Source: Geofilum rhodophaeum (GTDB lineage: Bacteria > Bacteroidota > Bacteroidia > Bacteroidales > Marinilabiliaceae). From it: a stretch of 64,000 nt of DNA. The stretch lies in assembly GCF_002210225.1 (NCBI RefSeq), contig NZ_MWUJ01000001.1, positions 62,001 through 126,000 of the forward strand, read 5' to 3'. The notes under the pieces were generated by a model. The model ran no database searches and had not been told where the DNA came from. It worked only from the letters and a program-made list of their open reading frames with translations. Below are positions 45,597 through 54,705 of this stretch, one piece after another; the stretch's first letter is position 1; the number at the start of each line of letters is the position of its first letter. Position numbers and translations under genes: made by a program.

Positions 45597-45952
45597 CTGT
45601 TCCGAAACCGTTTGCGTAAAACAATGTAACTGCCTAACTTAAAATTATTAAACTTTTTTATCCTGCTCCGCAAACGATTGAAATGGGGCTTTTACAGCAA
45701 AGGAGGGTTCCAAGCGCTTGATAAAAAGCTGTTCAGGTATTTACTGTGCATGAATTTTAGTTTACTTTTGTATCAAAGAACCGGGAATTATTTTCAATTA
45801 ACTTTCTCTTTTCGTTCCTTTCGGAACGAGCTTGTCTTGTATATTACTTTTTGATTTCAACAAAATGATGTGCTGAATGCGGCATAACTCATTGTATTGT
45901 CGTATTGGGGCAGTACGCTGCCTGCCGCCATTAACCGTAAACGATAAAAGAG
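45597..45952. promoter_or_regulatory. Control region of the maltose operon with three LacI-type sites
   Basis: This 356-base gene-free region holds CG-centred operator-like sites at 45603-45616 (CGAAACCGTTTGCG), 45670-45681 (GCAAACGATTGA) and 45711-45720 (CAAGCGCTTG, perfect palindrome). Centres are 66 and 40 bases apart. They lie upstream of the promoter at 45763-45770, which suggests activation or looping more than simple blockage. The remaining leader of about 177 bases shows no recognised structure. Confidence 0.55.
45763..45770 (+). promoter_or_regulatory. -7 promoter element of the maltose operon (TACTTTTG)
   Basis: A perfect TAnnTTTG, 183 bases before the transporter ATG, so the message has a long leader. 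Confidence 0.55.
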
Positions 45953-47308
45953 ATGAAGAAATTACCCCACTTGTCTGTAGGACAGATTTGGAACCTGAGC
46001 ATTGGCTTTTTGGGCATTCAATTTGGATTTGCCTTGCAAAACGCGAATGCCAGCCGCATCCTGCAAAACTTTGGTGCCGATGTTGAACATTTATCCTGGT
46101 TCTGGTTGGCAGCTCCCATCACCGGCATGCTGATTCAGCCGCTTGTGGGACATTACAGCGATCGCACCTGGACGCGCCTGGGCAGGCGGCGTCCCTACTT
46201 CCTATTTGGCGCCATATTTGCGGCGCTGGCGCTCATTTTCATGCCCAACTCCGGCTCATTGGCAGCGTTTATTCCACCGATGTTTGTAGGGGCTGGTATG
46301 CTGATGATTATGGATGCTTCCTTCAACATTTCTATGGAGCCGTTTAGAGCTTTGGTGGCCGACAAATTGCCCGACGAGCAACGCACGATGGGCTTTTCGG
46401 TACAGACGACACTCATAGGGATTGGGGCCGTTTTAGGATCCTGGATTACTTATTTGCTGGCCGAATGGCTTGGGGTTTCCAAGGTGGCTGAAGAAGGAGC
46501 TGTTCCCTTTAACGTAATCCTTTCGTTCTATGTGGGTGCTGCCGTATTACTGGCCGCCATTATATGGACGGTTGTTACCACCAAAGAATACTCCCCTGCT
46601 CAGCTGAAGGAATACGGTCTGACTGAGGAAGAGGACGGCGACAAGCCAAAGCAGAACGGACTGATGGAGATCTTTCGTGACTTTGCTGCCATGCCCAAAA
46701 CCATGAAACAACTGGGGCTTGTTCAGTTCTTTTCGTGGCTGGCCTTATTTGGCATGTGGGTATTTACTACCCCGGCCATTGCGCAGCACGTGTACCAACT
46801 GCCGGCCAACGACACTTCCTCGGCGCTTTACAACGATGCGGCCAACTGGGTGGGCGTGTTGTTTGGGGTTTACAATGGGGTTGCGGCTGTTTTTGCTATG
46901 GCCCTGCCCTTTATCGCGGGAAAAATTGGCCGTAAAAACACGCATGCCTTTGCACTGACGACGGGAGCGGTGGGACTTCTGTCCATTTATTTCATCAGCG
47001 ATCCGCTGTGGCTCATCGCACCGATGTTGGCCATCGGGGTGGCCTGGGCCAGCATTCTGTCGATGCCCTACGCCATTTTAGCGGGGTCCCTGCCCCCGGC
47101 CAAATACGGCATTTACATGGGACTGTTCAACTTTTTTATCACCATGCCGCAGATTGTGAATGGGGTATTTGGAGGTCCCATTGTAAAGCGATTGTTCGAC
47201 TCGCAGGCCATTTTTGCGCTGGTTATTGCCGGCGTAAGTTTGTTGATTGCTGCCCTGGCCGTGCGCTTTGTAGACGACCAGCCCACCCTTAAAACCGAAA
47301 AGCCATGA
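45953..47308 (+). CDS. MFS maltose/disaccharide transporter
   Basis: The 451-residue inner-membrane protein has 12 helices and belongs to the SLC45/SUC-like MFS sugar:cation symporters. The N-terminus NLSIGFLGIQFGFALQNANASRILQNFGAD and the loop GHYSDRTWTRLGRRRPYFLFGAI are diagnostic. Homologues in Bacteroidota maltose loci carry maltose into the cytoplasm, and its operon (beta-phosphoglucomutase, maltose phosphorylase) fits this. The central loop (about residues 220-240, EEEDGDKPKQ) is charged and cytoplasmic. Its stop overlaps the next ATG (ATGA). It is the first gene of the rightward arm. Confidence 0.9.
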   Translation: MKKLPHLSVGQIWNLSIGFLGIQFGFALQNANASRILQNFGADVEHLSWFWLAAPITGMLIQPLVGHYSDRTWTRLGRRRPYFLFGAIFAALALIFMPNSGSLAAFIPPMFVGAGMLMIMDASFNISMEPFRALVADKLPDEQRTMGFSVQTTLIGIGAVLGSWITYLLAEWLGVSKVAEEGAVPFNVILSFYVGAAVLLAAIIWTVVTTKEYSPAQLKEYGLTEEEDGDKPKQNGLMEIFRDFAAMPKTMKQLGLVQFFSWLALFGMWVFTTPAIAQHVYQLPANDTSSALYNDAANWVGVLFGVYNGVAAVFAMALPFIAGKIGRKNTHAFALTTGAVGLLSIYFISDPLWLIAPMLAIGVAWASILSMPYAILAGSLPPAKYGIYMGLFNFFITMPQIVNGVFGGPIVKRLFDSQAIFALVIAGVSLLIAALAVRFVDDQPTLKTEKP

Positions 47309-47952
47309 TTAAAGCCTGTTTGTTCGATTTGGACGGCGTTATAGTCGACACCGCCAGATATCATTACATCGCCTGGAAGAAACTGGCCAAAGAGCTGGGC
47401 TTCGACTTTAGTGAAACCGACAATGAGCGCCTGAAGGGGGTAAGCCGTATGGCTTCGCTCGACATACTGCTCGAAATTGGCGGCATAAATATGACGCAGG
47501 CCGAAAAGGAAAGGCTCGCACATCAAAAAAACGAGCATTACGTGTCCTTCATCACCCAAATGCAAGCCGACGAGGTATTGCCGGGGGCACGGGAATTTCT
47601 GAAGGCTTGCCGCGAGGCCGACATCGCCACAGCCCTGGGCTCGGCCAGTAAAAATGCCATGACCATTCTGGACCGGCTGAAGCTGACCGACCTTTTTGAT
47701 GTCGTTGTGGATGGCACCCATACCACCAAAGCCAAGCCAGATCCGGAAGTCTTCCTGAAGGGCGCTGAGGCGCTGAAGGTGAATCCGGCGCATTGCGTGG
47801 TTTTTGAAGACGCCGAAGCCGGCGTGGAGGCCGCTCTGGCTGCGGGAATGAAATGCGTGGGCATTGGCCATCCTGAGGTACTGAACAAGGCCCATCTGAT
47901 TATTGACGGTCTGCATCAAATGGACCTTCAAAAACTGAACAACATTCAATAA
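47305..47952 (+). CDS. pgmB: Beta-phosphoglucomutase
   Basis: The 215-residue HAD-superfamily enzyme interconverts beta-glucose-1-phosphate and glucose-6-phosphate in the cytoplasm. The nucleophile and acid Asp pair is in LFDLDGVIVDTARYHYIAW, the helical cap contains RLKGVSRMASLDILLEIGG (substrate-binding Arg), and later motifs are LGSASKNA, KAKPDPEVFL and VVFEDAEAGVEAA. These match beta-PGM more closely than generic HAD phosphatases. It overlaps the transporter by four bases and precedes maltose phosphorylase, whose product is its substrate. Confidence 0.95.
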   Translation: MIKACLFDLDGVIVDTARYHYIAWKKLAKELGFDFSETDNERLKGVSRMASLDILLEIGGINMTQAEKERLAHQKNEHYVSFITQMQADEVLPGAREFLKACREADIATALGSASKNAMTILDRLKLTDLFDVVVDGTHTTKAKPDPEVFLKGAEALKVNPAHCVVFEDAEAGVEAALAAGMKCVGIGHPEVLNKAHLIIDGLHQMDLQKLNNIQ

Positions 47953-47962
47953 GCACCCGACT

Positions 47963-50278
47963 ATGAGACAATATTTAAAGAACGACCCTTGGAAGATCAT
48001 TGAAGAGGGTTTTCATCCCGATTACCACCAGGCCTCTGAAAGCATTTTTAGTCTGGGTAACGGCAAAATGGGCCAACGGGCCAATTTTGAGGAGCAATAC
48101 AGCGGCCCCTCTTTACAGGGAAGCTACATTGCCGGCGTTTATTACCCCGACAAGACCCGGGTAGGCTGGTGGAAAAATGGTTATCCGGAGTATTTTGCAA
48201 AAGTACTGAATGCCCCCAACTACATTGGCATCCACCTAAAGGTAGATGGCGAAGCGCTGGACTTATTTACCTGTGCCACCAGCGACTTTGTTCGCACCCT
48301 CGACATGAAAAAAGGGCTGCTGACCCGCAGCTTTACAGCTACACTAAGCGGGGACAAAAAGATTAAGGTAGAAACAGCACGCTTCCTGAGCATGACCGAT
48401 GCCGAGACTGCGCTGCTTCGCTTCAGTGTTACGCCGCTGAACTTCTCCGGAAAAATAGAATTTACGCCCTATCTCGATGGGGATGTGGAGAACGAAGACG
48501 CCAACTACGACGAAAAATTCTGGAATATTTTGGAGACAGCCTGTTCCGATGAAGAGGGACATTTGCTGTCGCAGACCAGGAAACTGGATTTTCGGGTGGC
48601 CTTGGCCATGCGCTGGAGCATCAACAGTCGAAACACCCAGGTAACAGCTGCGCACAATGACGTACGCAGCGACATCGCCATCAGCACTTCGGTCGCCGAA
48701 AACGAAACGGTGGTGCTCGACAAATTTGTGGGCGTTTGCAGCTCCCTGAATCATCCGGCCGACCAGTTGGTGACTAAGGCGCGGGAAAAGGCGCTGCAGG
48801 CCCAGACGGCCGGGTTCGACAAGATGCTGCGCGCGCACAGCGAAAAATGGGACAACATCTGGCTGCATGCCGACATTAAAATAGAAGGCGATGTGGCAGC
48901 TCAGCAGGCCATTCGCTTCAATATTTTTCAACTGAACCAGACCTATACGGGCGACGATGAGCGCCTGAACGTGGGTCCCAAGGGATTTACAGGAGAAAAA
49001 TACGGCGGCACCACCTACTGGGATACCGAGGCGTACTGCATCCCTTTCTTTTTGGCCACGGCCCCGGCCCACGTCACACGCAATCTTTTGATTTATCGCT
49101 ACAAGCACCTGCAGAAGGCCATCGAAAACGCCGAAAAGCTGGGCTTCACCAATGGCGCAGCCCTCTACCCCATGGTGACCATCAACGGAGAAGAATGTCA
49201 CAACGAGTGGGAAATTACTTTTGAAGAAATCCACCGCAACGGCGCCATTGCTTTTGCCATTCATAATTACATCAGGCATACCGGCGACGAAAAATACCTG
49301 GAAGAATACGGTTTGGAAGTCCTCATAGCCATTGCCCGCTTCTGGGCCCAACGCGCCACCTGGTCGGGCGATAAGCAAAAATACGTCATCCTGGGGGTGA
49401 CTGGCCCCAACGAGTACGAGAACAACATCAACAACAACTGGTACACCAACAAAATGGCCACCTGGTGTCTCAACTATGCGCTGGAAGCCTTGCAAGTGGT
49501 AAAACAAAGCAATCCGGCACGCTATTCGGCCATCTTGGAAAAAACCAATTTTGAAGAAACCTCCGAGCGTAAGCACTGGCAGGAGGTGAGCAGTCAAATG
49601 TACTTCCCCTACAACCAGGAATTGGGTATTTATATGCAGCAGGACGGGTTTATGGACAAAGAGCAAATCATGGCCAGCGACTTGCCTGTGGCACAACGCC
49701 CCATCAACCAGCACTGGTCGTGGGACCGCATTCTGCGTTCCTGCTTCATCAAGCAGGCCGATACCCTGCAGGGCATTTACGTACTCGAGCACGAGTACGA
49801 TACGGAAACCATTCGAAAGCACTTCGACTTCTACGAACCCCGTACCGTGCACGAATCGTCCCTCTCGCCCTGCGTACACACCATTCTGGCTGCACGCATC
49901 GGCCGCCTCAACAAGGCCTATGAAATGTACCTGCGCACCAGTCGCCTCGACCTGGACGATTACAACAACGAGGTGCATGAGGGCCTGCACATTACCAGTA
50001 TGGCGGGCACCTGGATGTCGATTGTCGAAGGCTTTGGCGGCAAGAGGGTTCACGACGGCCAATTGTTCCTGAATCCCATCATCCCCGAGCAATGGACGGC
50101 CTACACCTTCCGCATCACCTTCAGGGGAAGGGATTTGGAAGTACGGGTGGACCAAAAGAGTGTGAACATTTTGTCGCACGCCAGACAGAGCGCAGAGCTG
50201 CGTCTGTACAATCAAGTCATTACCATTGAACCGGGCGCCTCGGTGAGCGCCCCCTTAAAACCAGATTTTCATGCTTAA
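47963..50278 (+). CDS. mapA: GH65 maltose phosphorylase
   Basis: The 771-residue cytoplasmic enzyme splits maltose with phosphate into glucose and beta-glucose-1-phosphate. Diagnostic segments are GSYIAGVYYPDKTRVGWWKNGYPEYFAKVLNAPN, PKGFTGEKYGGTTYWDTEAYC, the catalytic Glu (about 484) in VTGPNEYENNINNNWYTN, and the phosphate-binding HESSLSPCVHTILAARIG. No signal peptide is present. Trehalose or kojibiose phosphorylases are alternatives in GH65, but these signatures and the adjacent pgmB favour maltose. It lies 10 bases after pgmB and overlaps the next gene by eight bases. Confidence 0.94.
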   Translation: MRQYLKNDPWKIIEEGFHPDYHQASESIFSLGNGKMGQRANFEEQYSGPSLQGSYIAGVYYPDKTRVGWWKNGYPEYFAKVLNAPNYIGIHLKVDGEALDLFTCATSDFVRTLDMKKGLLTRSFTATLSGDKKIKVETARFLSMTDAETALLRFSVTPLNFSGKIEFTPYLDGDVENEDANYDEKFWNILETACSDEEGHLLSQTRKLDFRVALAMRWSINSRNTQVTAAHNDVRSDIAISTSVAENETVVLDKFVGVCSSLNHPADQLVTKAREKALQAQTAGFDKMLRAHSEKWDNIWLHADIKIEGDVAAQQAIRFNIFQLNQTYTGDDERLNVGPKGFTGEKYGGTTYWDTEAYCIPFFLATAPAHVTRNLLIYRYKHLQKAIENAEKLGFTNGAALYPMVTINGEECHNEWEITFEEIHRNGAIAFAIHNYIRHTGDEKYLEEYGLEVLIAIARFWAQRATWSGDKQKYVILGVTGPNEYENNINNNWYTNKMATWCLNYALEALQVVKQSNPARYSAILEKTNFEETSERKHWQEVSSQMYFPYNQELGIYMQQDGFMDKEQIMASDLPVAQRPINQHWSWDRILRSCFIKQADTLQGIYVLEHEYDTETIRKHFDFYEPRTVHESSLSPCVHTILAARIGRLNKAYEMYLRTSRLDLDDYNNEVHEGLHITSMAGTWMSIVEGFGGKRVHDGQLFLNPIIPEQWTAYTFRITFRGRDLEVRVDQKSVNILSHARQSAELRLYNQVITIEPGASVSAPLKPDFHA

Positions 50279-52133
50279 GAAAAACAGCTTTGTGGCCCTA
50301 CTGGCCCTTTTGACCCTCAGCTTTGGATTTGCGGCCAAGGCCCAGCAGGTAGAACGCCTGGAGCCGTCCTCCTGGTGGATCGGCTTTCAGAATCCCCGGG
50401 TACAAGTCCTCGTATACGGCCAGGACATAGCCACCCTGCAAGCTTCCGTTGACCACCCGGGAGTAGCACTGGAAAAGACCATTGCAGTGGAAAACCCCAA
50501 CTACCTGTTTCTGGACCTGCTGATTGACGAAACAGCACAGCCGGGAGAGGTGAAAATAGATTTCAAGCAAGGCAAACGCGTACGCACAAGCGCAATGTTC
50601 GAATTGCTGGAACGGGAAGCCGGCTCGGCCAGCCGGGAAGGCTTTAACCAGAGCGATGCCATTTACCTGATTATGCCCGACCGTTTTGCCAACGGTAAAA
50701 CGGAGAACGACGAAATACCCGGCATGCTCGAAAAGTTGAACCGCGAAGACCCTTACGGTCGCCATGGCGGCGACCTCGAGGGCATTCGTCAGCGGCTGGA
50801 TTTCATTGCCGACATGGGCTTTACCGCCATTTGGATCAACCCGGTACTCGAAAACGACCAGCCCCAATCCTCGTACCACGGCTACGCCATTACCGATTAC
50901 TATCGGGTGGACCAGCGTTTGGGCTCGAACGAGGAGTATCGTCAACTGGTTCAGGAGGCGCGTTCCAAAAACATCAAAATAATTAAGGACATGGTGTTCA
51001 ATCATTGTGGCCATAAGCATTGGTGGATGGACGACCTGCCCATGGGCGACTGGGTGAATCAGTATCCCGAATTCACCCGCAGCAATTACCGCCTGAGCAC
51101 CGTGGCCGACCCCTATGCGGCCAAGGCCGATCTCGACCTGACCACCAAAGGATGGTTCGACACCAGTATGCCAGATATGAACCTGACCAATGAGCTGGTG
51201 CGCAACTACATGATTCAGAACAGCATTTGGTGGATTGAATACGCCGGTCTCCAGGGCATTCGCATGGATACCTATCCCTACCCCGACAAGGAAGCCATGG
51301 CCGAGTGGATCAAGCGGGTTAAAGCAGAGTACCCCGACTTCTCTATCGTAGGGGAAGCCTGGATATCCCAAGCGTCGAAATTGGCCTACTGGCAAAAAGA
51401 TTTCCCCAATCAGGACGGCTACAACTCGGAGATGAAGCTCCTGATGGACTTTCCGATGGCGGAGGCCCTGGGCGCGGCATTTAACGAAGGTGAGGGCTGG
51501 AACACCGGTCTTCAGCGCCTCTACGATGTGTTGGCCGACGATCACCTTTACCGCTATCCCAAGCATCTGGTGGTTTTTGCCGAAAACCACGACCTGGGGC
51601 GCATGGGGCACTTTTACGGTGGCGACATCAACAAAATGAAACTGGCCATCGCCTTCCTGGGCACCGTAAGGGGCATCCCCCAATGGTACTACGGCAGTGA
51701 ACTCCTGATGATGGGCGACGGGGGAGCCTCGCATGGGGCCATTCGGCAGAATTATCCGGGCGGCTGGCCGGGAGACGAACGCGATGCCTTCACCAGCGAA
51801 GGACGAAGCGCCACGGAAAATGAGCTGATCGACTATTTGAGCGCTGTGCTCAACTACCGAAAAACCAGCGAAGTGCTTCAACAAGGCCATACCTTACACT
51901 TTTTACCGGAAAACCAGGTTTATGTTTACTTCCGTTACCTGGGTAAAGACGCGCTTATGGTGGTTATGAACAACAAAGACAACGAAGCCACCGAGTTGGA
52001 CACGGCTCGTTTCAACGAAATACTGAAGGACTATAAATCCGGCCGGGAAGTGGTCAGCGGGCAGACTTTCCAATCATTAAACAAAATCAAAATACCGGCT
52101 AAGTCTGCATTTATCATTGAATTAAAGCCATAA
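50271..52133 (+). CDS. susA: GH13 neopullulanase/cyclomaltodextrinase (SusA-like)
   Basis: The 620-residue enzyme has a signal peptide ending AAKAQQ and is probably periplasmic. An N-terminal cyclomaltodextrinase beta domain (about 28-120) precedes the GH13 barrel (about 125-520): region I DMVFNHCGHKH, nucleophile D333 in GIRMDTYPY, acid/base E362 in VGEAWI, and D441 in FAENHDLGRM. A C-terminal beta domain closes the protein. SusA in Bacteroides degrades imported maltooligosaccharides in the periplasm. The ATG lies inside the maltose phosphorylase stop region (eight-base overlap), indicating coupling despite the different cell compartment. Confidence 0.93.
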   Translation: MLKKNSFVALLALLTLSFGFAAKAQQVERLEPSSWWIGFQNPRVQVLVYGQDIATLQASVDHPGVALEKTIAVENPNYLFLDLLIDETAQPGEVKIDFKQGKRVRTSAMFELLEREAGSASREGFNQSDAIYLIMPDRFANGKTENDEIPGMLEKLNREDPYGRHGGDLEGIRQRLDFIADMGFTAIWINPVLENDQPQSSYHGYAITDYYRVDQRLGSNEEYRQLVQEARSKNIKIIKDMVFNHCGHKHWWMDDLPMGDWVNQYPEFTRSNYRLSTVADPYAAKADLDLTTKGWFDTSMPDMNLTNELVRNYMIQNSIWWIEYAGLQGIRMDTYPYPDKEAMAEWIKRVKAEYPDFSIVGEAWISQASKLAYWQKDFPNQDGYNSEMKLLMDFPMAEALGAAFNEGEGWNTGLQRLYDVLADDHLYRYPKHLVVFAENHDLGRMGHFYGGDINKMKLAIAFLGTVRGIPQWYYGSELLMMGDGGASHGAIRQNYPGGWPGDERDAFTSEGRSATENELIDYLSAVLNYRKTSEVLQQGHTLHFLPENQVYVYFRYLGKDALMVVMNNKDNEATELDTARFNEILKDYKSGREVVSGQTFQSLNKIKIPAKSAFIIELKP

Positions 52134-52266
52134 AAAAACCAGAAAGCAGGGAAAGCTTTGGAAAAATGGAACAATTGACTGCAGAATTCATTAAATTTCG
52201 GCATACAATATGTAAGCATCGTTTTACGTTAATTGATTAAGCCTTAATTTTTTAAACCTATAAATT

Positions 52267-54684
52267 ATGATGAGTAACCTGCACGTTTCCATTAAATCAA
52301 CGCTTTCCCTTCTGATTTTCCTTTTCGTTGCGGGACTGCTGTATGCAGTCCCCACGGAAGTGGAGAACAGCACCCACCTCATCACCTACCACCAATCGAC
52401 TGACAATCTGACCCTTAAAACAAACGAAGGCTTTCTTCGCATTCAACTGATGGACGAAGACGGCATCCTTTATTTTTCCTTTGCCAGCGACTCCGTTTTT
52501 ATAGCCCCCTCCGATGCGGTCTCCCTCAAACCCGCTACAGCATCCATCATTATTCGAAACACCACAGAAACATTGGATGTTCGAATGGGCAATGTGTATT
52601 TTAAAGTAGCTAAAAATCCTTTTGAAATTCGCATCTCCACAGGAACCGACAACCGCGATGAAATGGTGATTTCCGGACCCTTCGAGAGTCCCGGCGGTTC
52701 GGGCATTTGCTTACCCCTCGCTACCCGTGAAAAGATTATGGGCGGAGGCGCCCGGGCCCTGGACATCAATCGACGGGGAAGAATCCTGCAATTAAGCAAC
52801 CAGGCCAACTACGGCTATGGCTGGGGAGCCGACAAGCTCAACTACTCCCTGCCGCTCTTCTATTCTTCAGAAAAATACCTGGTCTTTTTTGATGCGCCTC
52901 AACGCGCCACCGCCGATATTGGGGTTAGCCAACGCGAAAAATTCAGACTGGAATCGCCACAAAAGTCTTTTAATTTCTATGCCATTACGGGAGCCGACTA
53001 TAAAAACCTCTTAAAAAAGTACACCCGACTGACCGGCACGCAACCACTCCCCCCGCTCTGGGCCCTGGGCAATTTGCAGAGCCGGTTTGGCTACCAATCA
53101 GAAAGCGAATTAACGCAAGTGGTCGACTCCATGATAAAGGCCAAATACCCACTGGACGCCGTCTTTCTTGACCTGTATTGGTTTGGACAGGGTGAAGGAG
53201 ACTATCGAATGGGCAACCTCAGCTGGAATGAAGAACAATGGCCAGACCCTGCGGCAATGATTCAAAACCTTAAAAACAAGGGCATACAAACCCTGTTGGT
53301 TACCGAGCCTTATTTTCTCACCTCATCGGCGCATTTCAAGGAAGCGGCTGAAAAAGGATACTTTGGACAAAACCAGGAAGGCAAGCCCTACGTAATCGAA
53401 GACTTCTTCTTTGGCAAGGCCGCGCTGCTGGATGTCTTTAAGCCTGAAGCCAGCCATTGGTTTTGGCAAAAGCACCAAGCGCTGATTGAACAAGGCGTGG
53501 CCGGCTGGTGGGGCGATTTGGGTGAACCCGAAAAACACCCCGACAGCATCACTTACCACAAAGGACTCTCCCAGGATGTTCACAACCTATACGGCCACCA
53601 TTGGGCCAAAATGCTGAGTGAGCGCTACCGCAAGCATCATCCCAAAGTACGTCTGTTCAACCTGGTACGTGCAGGCTATGCCGGCAGCCAGCGCTATTCC
53701 GTTTTCCCCTGGTCGGGCGATGTAGCGCGCAGCTGGAGCGGCCTAAAGGCGCAACTGCCCATTATGCTGACCATGTCGATGTCGGGACTCCCCTACATGC
53801 ACCACGACGTTGGCGGGTTTGCCGGGGGAGAAATGGACGATGAACTCTACACACGATGGGCACAGTTGGGTGTTTTTTCCCCGATTTACCGCCCGCATGG
53901 GGCGGGAGTGCCCGCTGAGCCCATTTACTACAGCAGCGAAACCCAAAAAATCGTACGCGAATTCATCGAGCTTCGCTATCGGCTTATTCCCTACATCTAC
54001 ACGCTTGCCTACCGACAGACAGCCTTTGGTGAACCGCTGGTACGCCCCCTTATTTATGAACAATCTGACGACTATTTGGTGGACATCTACGACACCTATT
54101 ATTTTGGGAAAAACTTACTGGTGGCCCCTGTTCTGGAGCCCGGCCAAACCAGTCGCAAAGTTGAACTGCCCTTAGGGGCCTGGTTCCATTACTACTCCGG
54201 CACCTTCTATTTGGGTGGGCGCACGGTAGAGGTGCCTGCCCCCCTCAACGAGATCCCCGTCTTCGTGAAAGCCGGAAGTTTCATACCCACCATACCGCTT
54301 CAGCAATCGCTCAATCAGCTCAACACCGACCAAATCACCATTACCTATTACCACCACGAATCGGTTAAGCAAAGCAAGGACGAACTCTATCTGGATTGTG
54401 GGAAAAACGCCAAAGCACTGGAAGAGGGAGCGTATCAACTTTTCACCTTTAAAGCTGAGAATACCGATAAGGAACTTTATATCGACATCTCTCACAACAA
54501 CGGGGTTTACCTGCTTCGACCCGGCCGCCGAACCATCGTATTGGAAATCAATCATTGGGGTGGCAAACCCGAACAGGTGAAAATCGACGGAAAAAATGCT
54601 GAGTTTCGCTACCTCCCCCGCAATAAGCAAACACAAATCGAATTTACCATGGGCGCGGACCCCGTCAACATCCGCATCAGATAA
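52267..54684 (+). CDS. GH31 alpha-glucosidase
   Basis: The 805-residue secreted enzyme has a hydrophobic signal segment ending GLLYAVP (about residue 29). The N-terminal beta domain (about 35-235) precedes the GH31 barrel: YPLDAVFLDLYWFGQGEGDY, nucleophile D417 in GWWGDLGEPE, acid/base D485 in WSGDVARSW, and LPYMHHDVGGFAGG. C-terminal beta domains follow. The GDLGEPE form is typical of GH31 alpha-glucosidases and related alpha-transglucosidases that act on maltooligosaccharides, so transfer activity is possible. A 133-base gap before it holds a weak hairpin but no clear promoter; 21 bases separate it from the next gene. Confidence 0.92.
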   Translation: MMSNLHVSIKSTLSLLIFLFVAGLLYAVPTEVENSTHLITYHQSTDNLTLKTNEGFLRIQLMDEDGILYFSFASDSVFIAPSDAVSLKPATASIIIRNTTETLDVRMGNVYFKVAKNPFEIRISTGTDNRDEMVISGPFESPGGSGICLPLATREKIMGGGARALDINRRGRILQLSNQANYGYGWGADKLNYSLPLFYSSEKYLVFFDAPQRATADIGVSQREKFRLESPQKSFNFYAITGADYKNLLKKYTRLTGTQPLPPLWALGNLQSRFGYQSESELTQVVDSMIKAKYPLDAVFLDLYWFGQGEGDYRMGNLSWNEEQWPDPAAMIQNLKNKGIQTLLVTEPYFLTSSAHFKEAAEKGYFGQNQEGKPYVIEDFFFGKAALLDVFKPEASHWFWQKHQALIEQGVAGWWGDLGEPEKHPDSITYHKGLSQDVHNLYGHHWAKMLSERYRKHHPKVRLFNLVRAGYAGSQRYSVFPWSGDVARSWSGLKAQLPIMLTMSMSGLPYMHHDVGGFAGGEMDDELYTRWAQLGVFSPIYRPHGAGVPAEPIYYSSETQKIVREFIELRYRLIPYIYTLAYRQTAFGEPLVRPLIYEQSDDYLVDIYDTYYFGKNLLVAPVLEPGQTSRKVELPLGAWFHYYSGTFYLGGRTVEVPAPLNEIPVFVKAGSFIPTIPLQQSLNQLNTDQITITYYHHESVKQSKDELYLDCGKNAKALEEGAYQLFTFKAENTDKELYIDISHNNGVYLLRPGRRTIVLEINHWGGKPEQVKIDGKNAEFRYLPRNKQTQIEFTMGADPVNIRIR

Positions 54685-54705
54685 ATCAACCATAAACACA
54701 ACTAA

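Noticed and set aside
48344-50215. A 623-codon open frame antisense to maltose phosphorylase
   Set aside because: Its product has no recognisable motif and the opposite strand encodes a full, motif-complete GH65 enzyme. Such long antisense frames arise from the codon bias here.
50298-51890. A 530-codon open frame antisense to the SusA-like gene
   Set aside because: Same reason: low-complexity His/Val-rich product and a complete GH13 enzyme on the other strand.
52139-52161. Hairpin after the SusA-like gene as a terminator
   Set aside because: The stem is short with a bulge and no T-run on the plus strand; the T-run lies on the side that would serve a leftward gene, and none is there.
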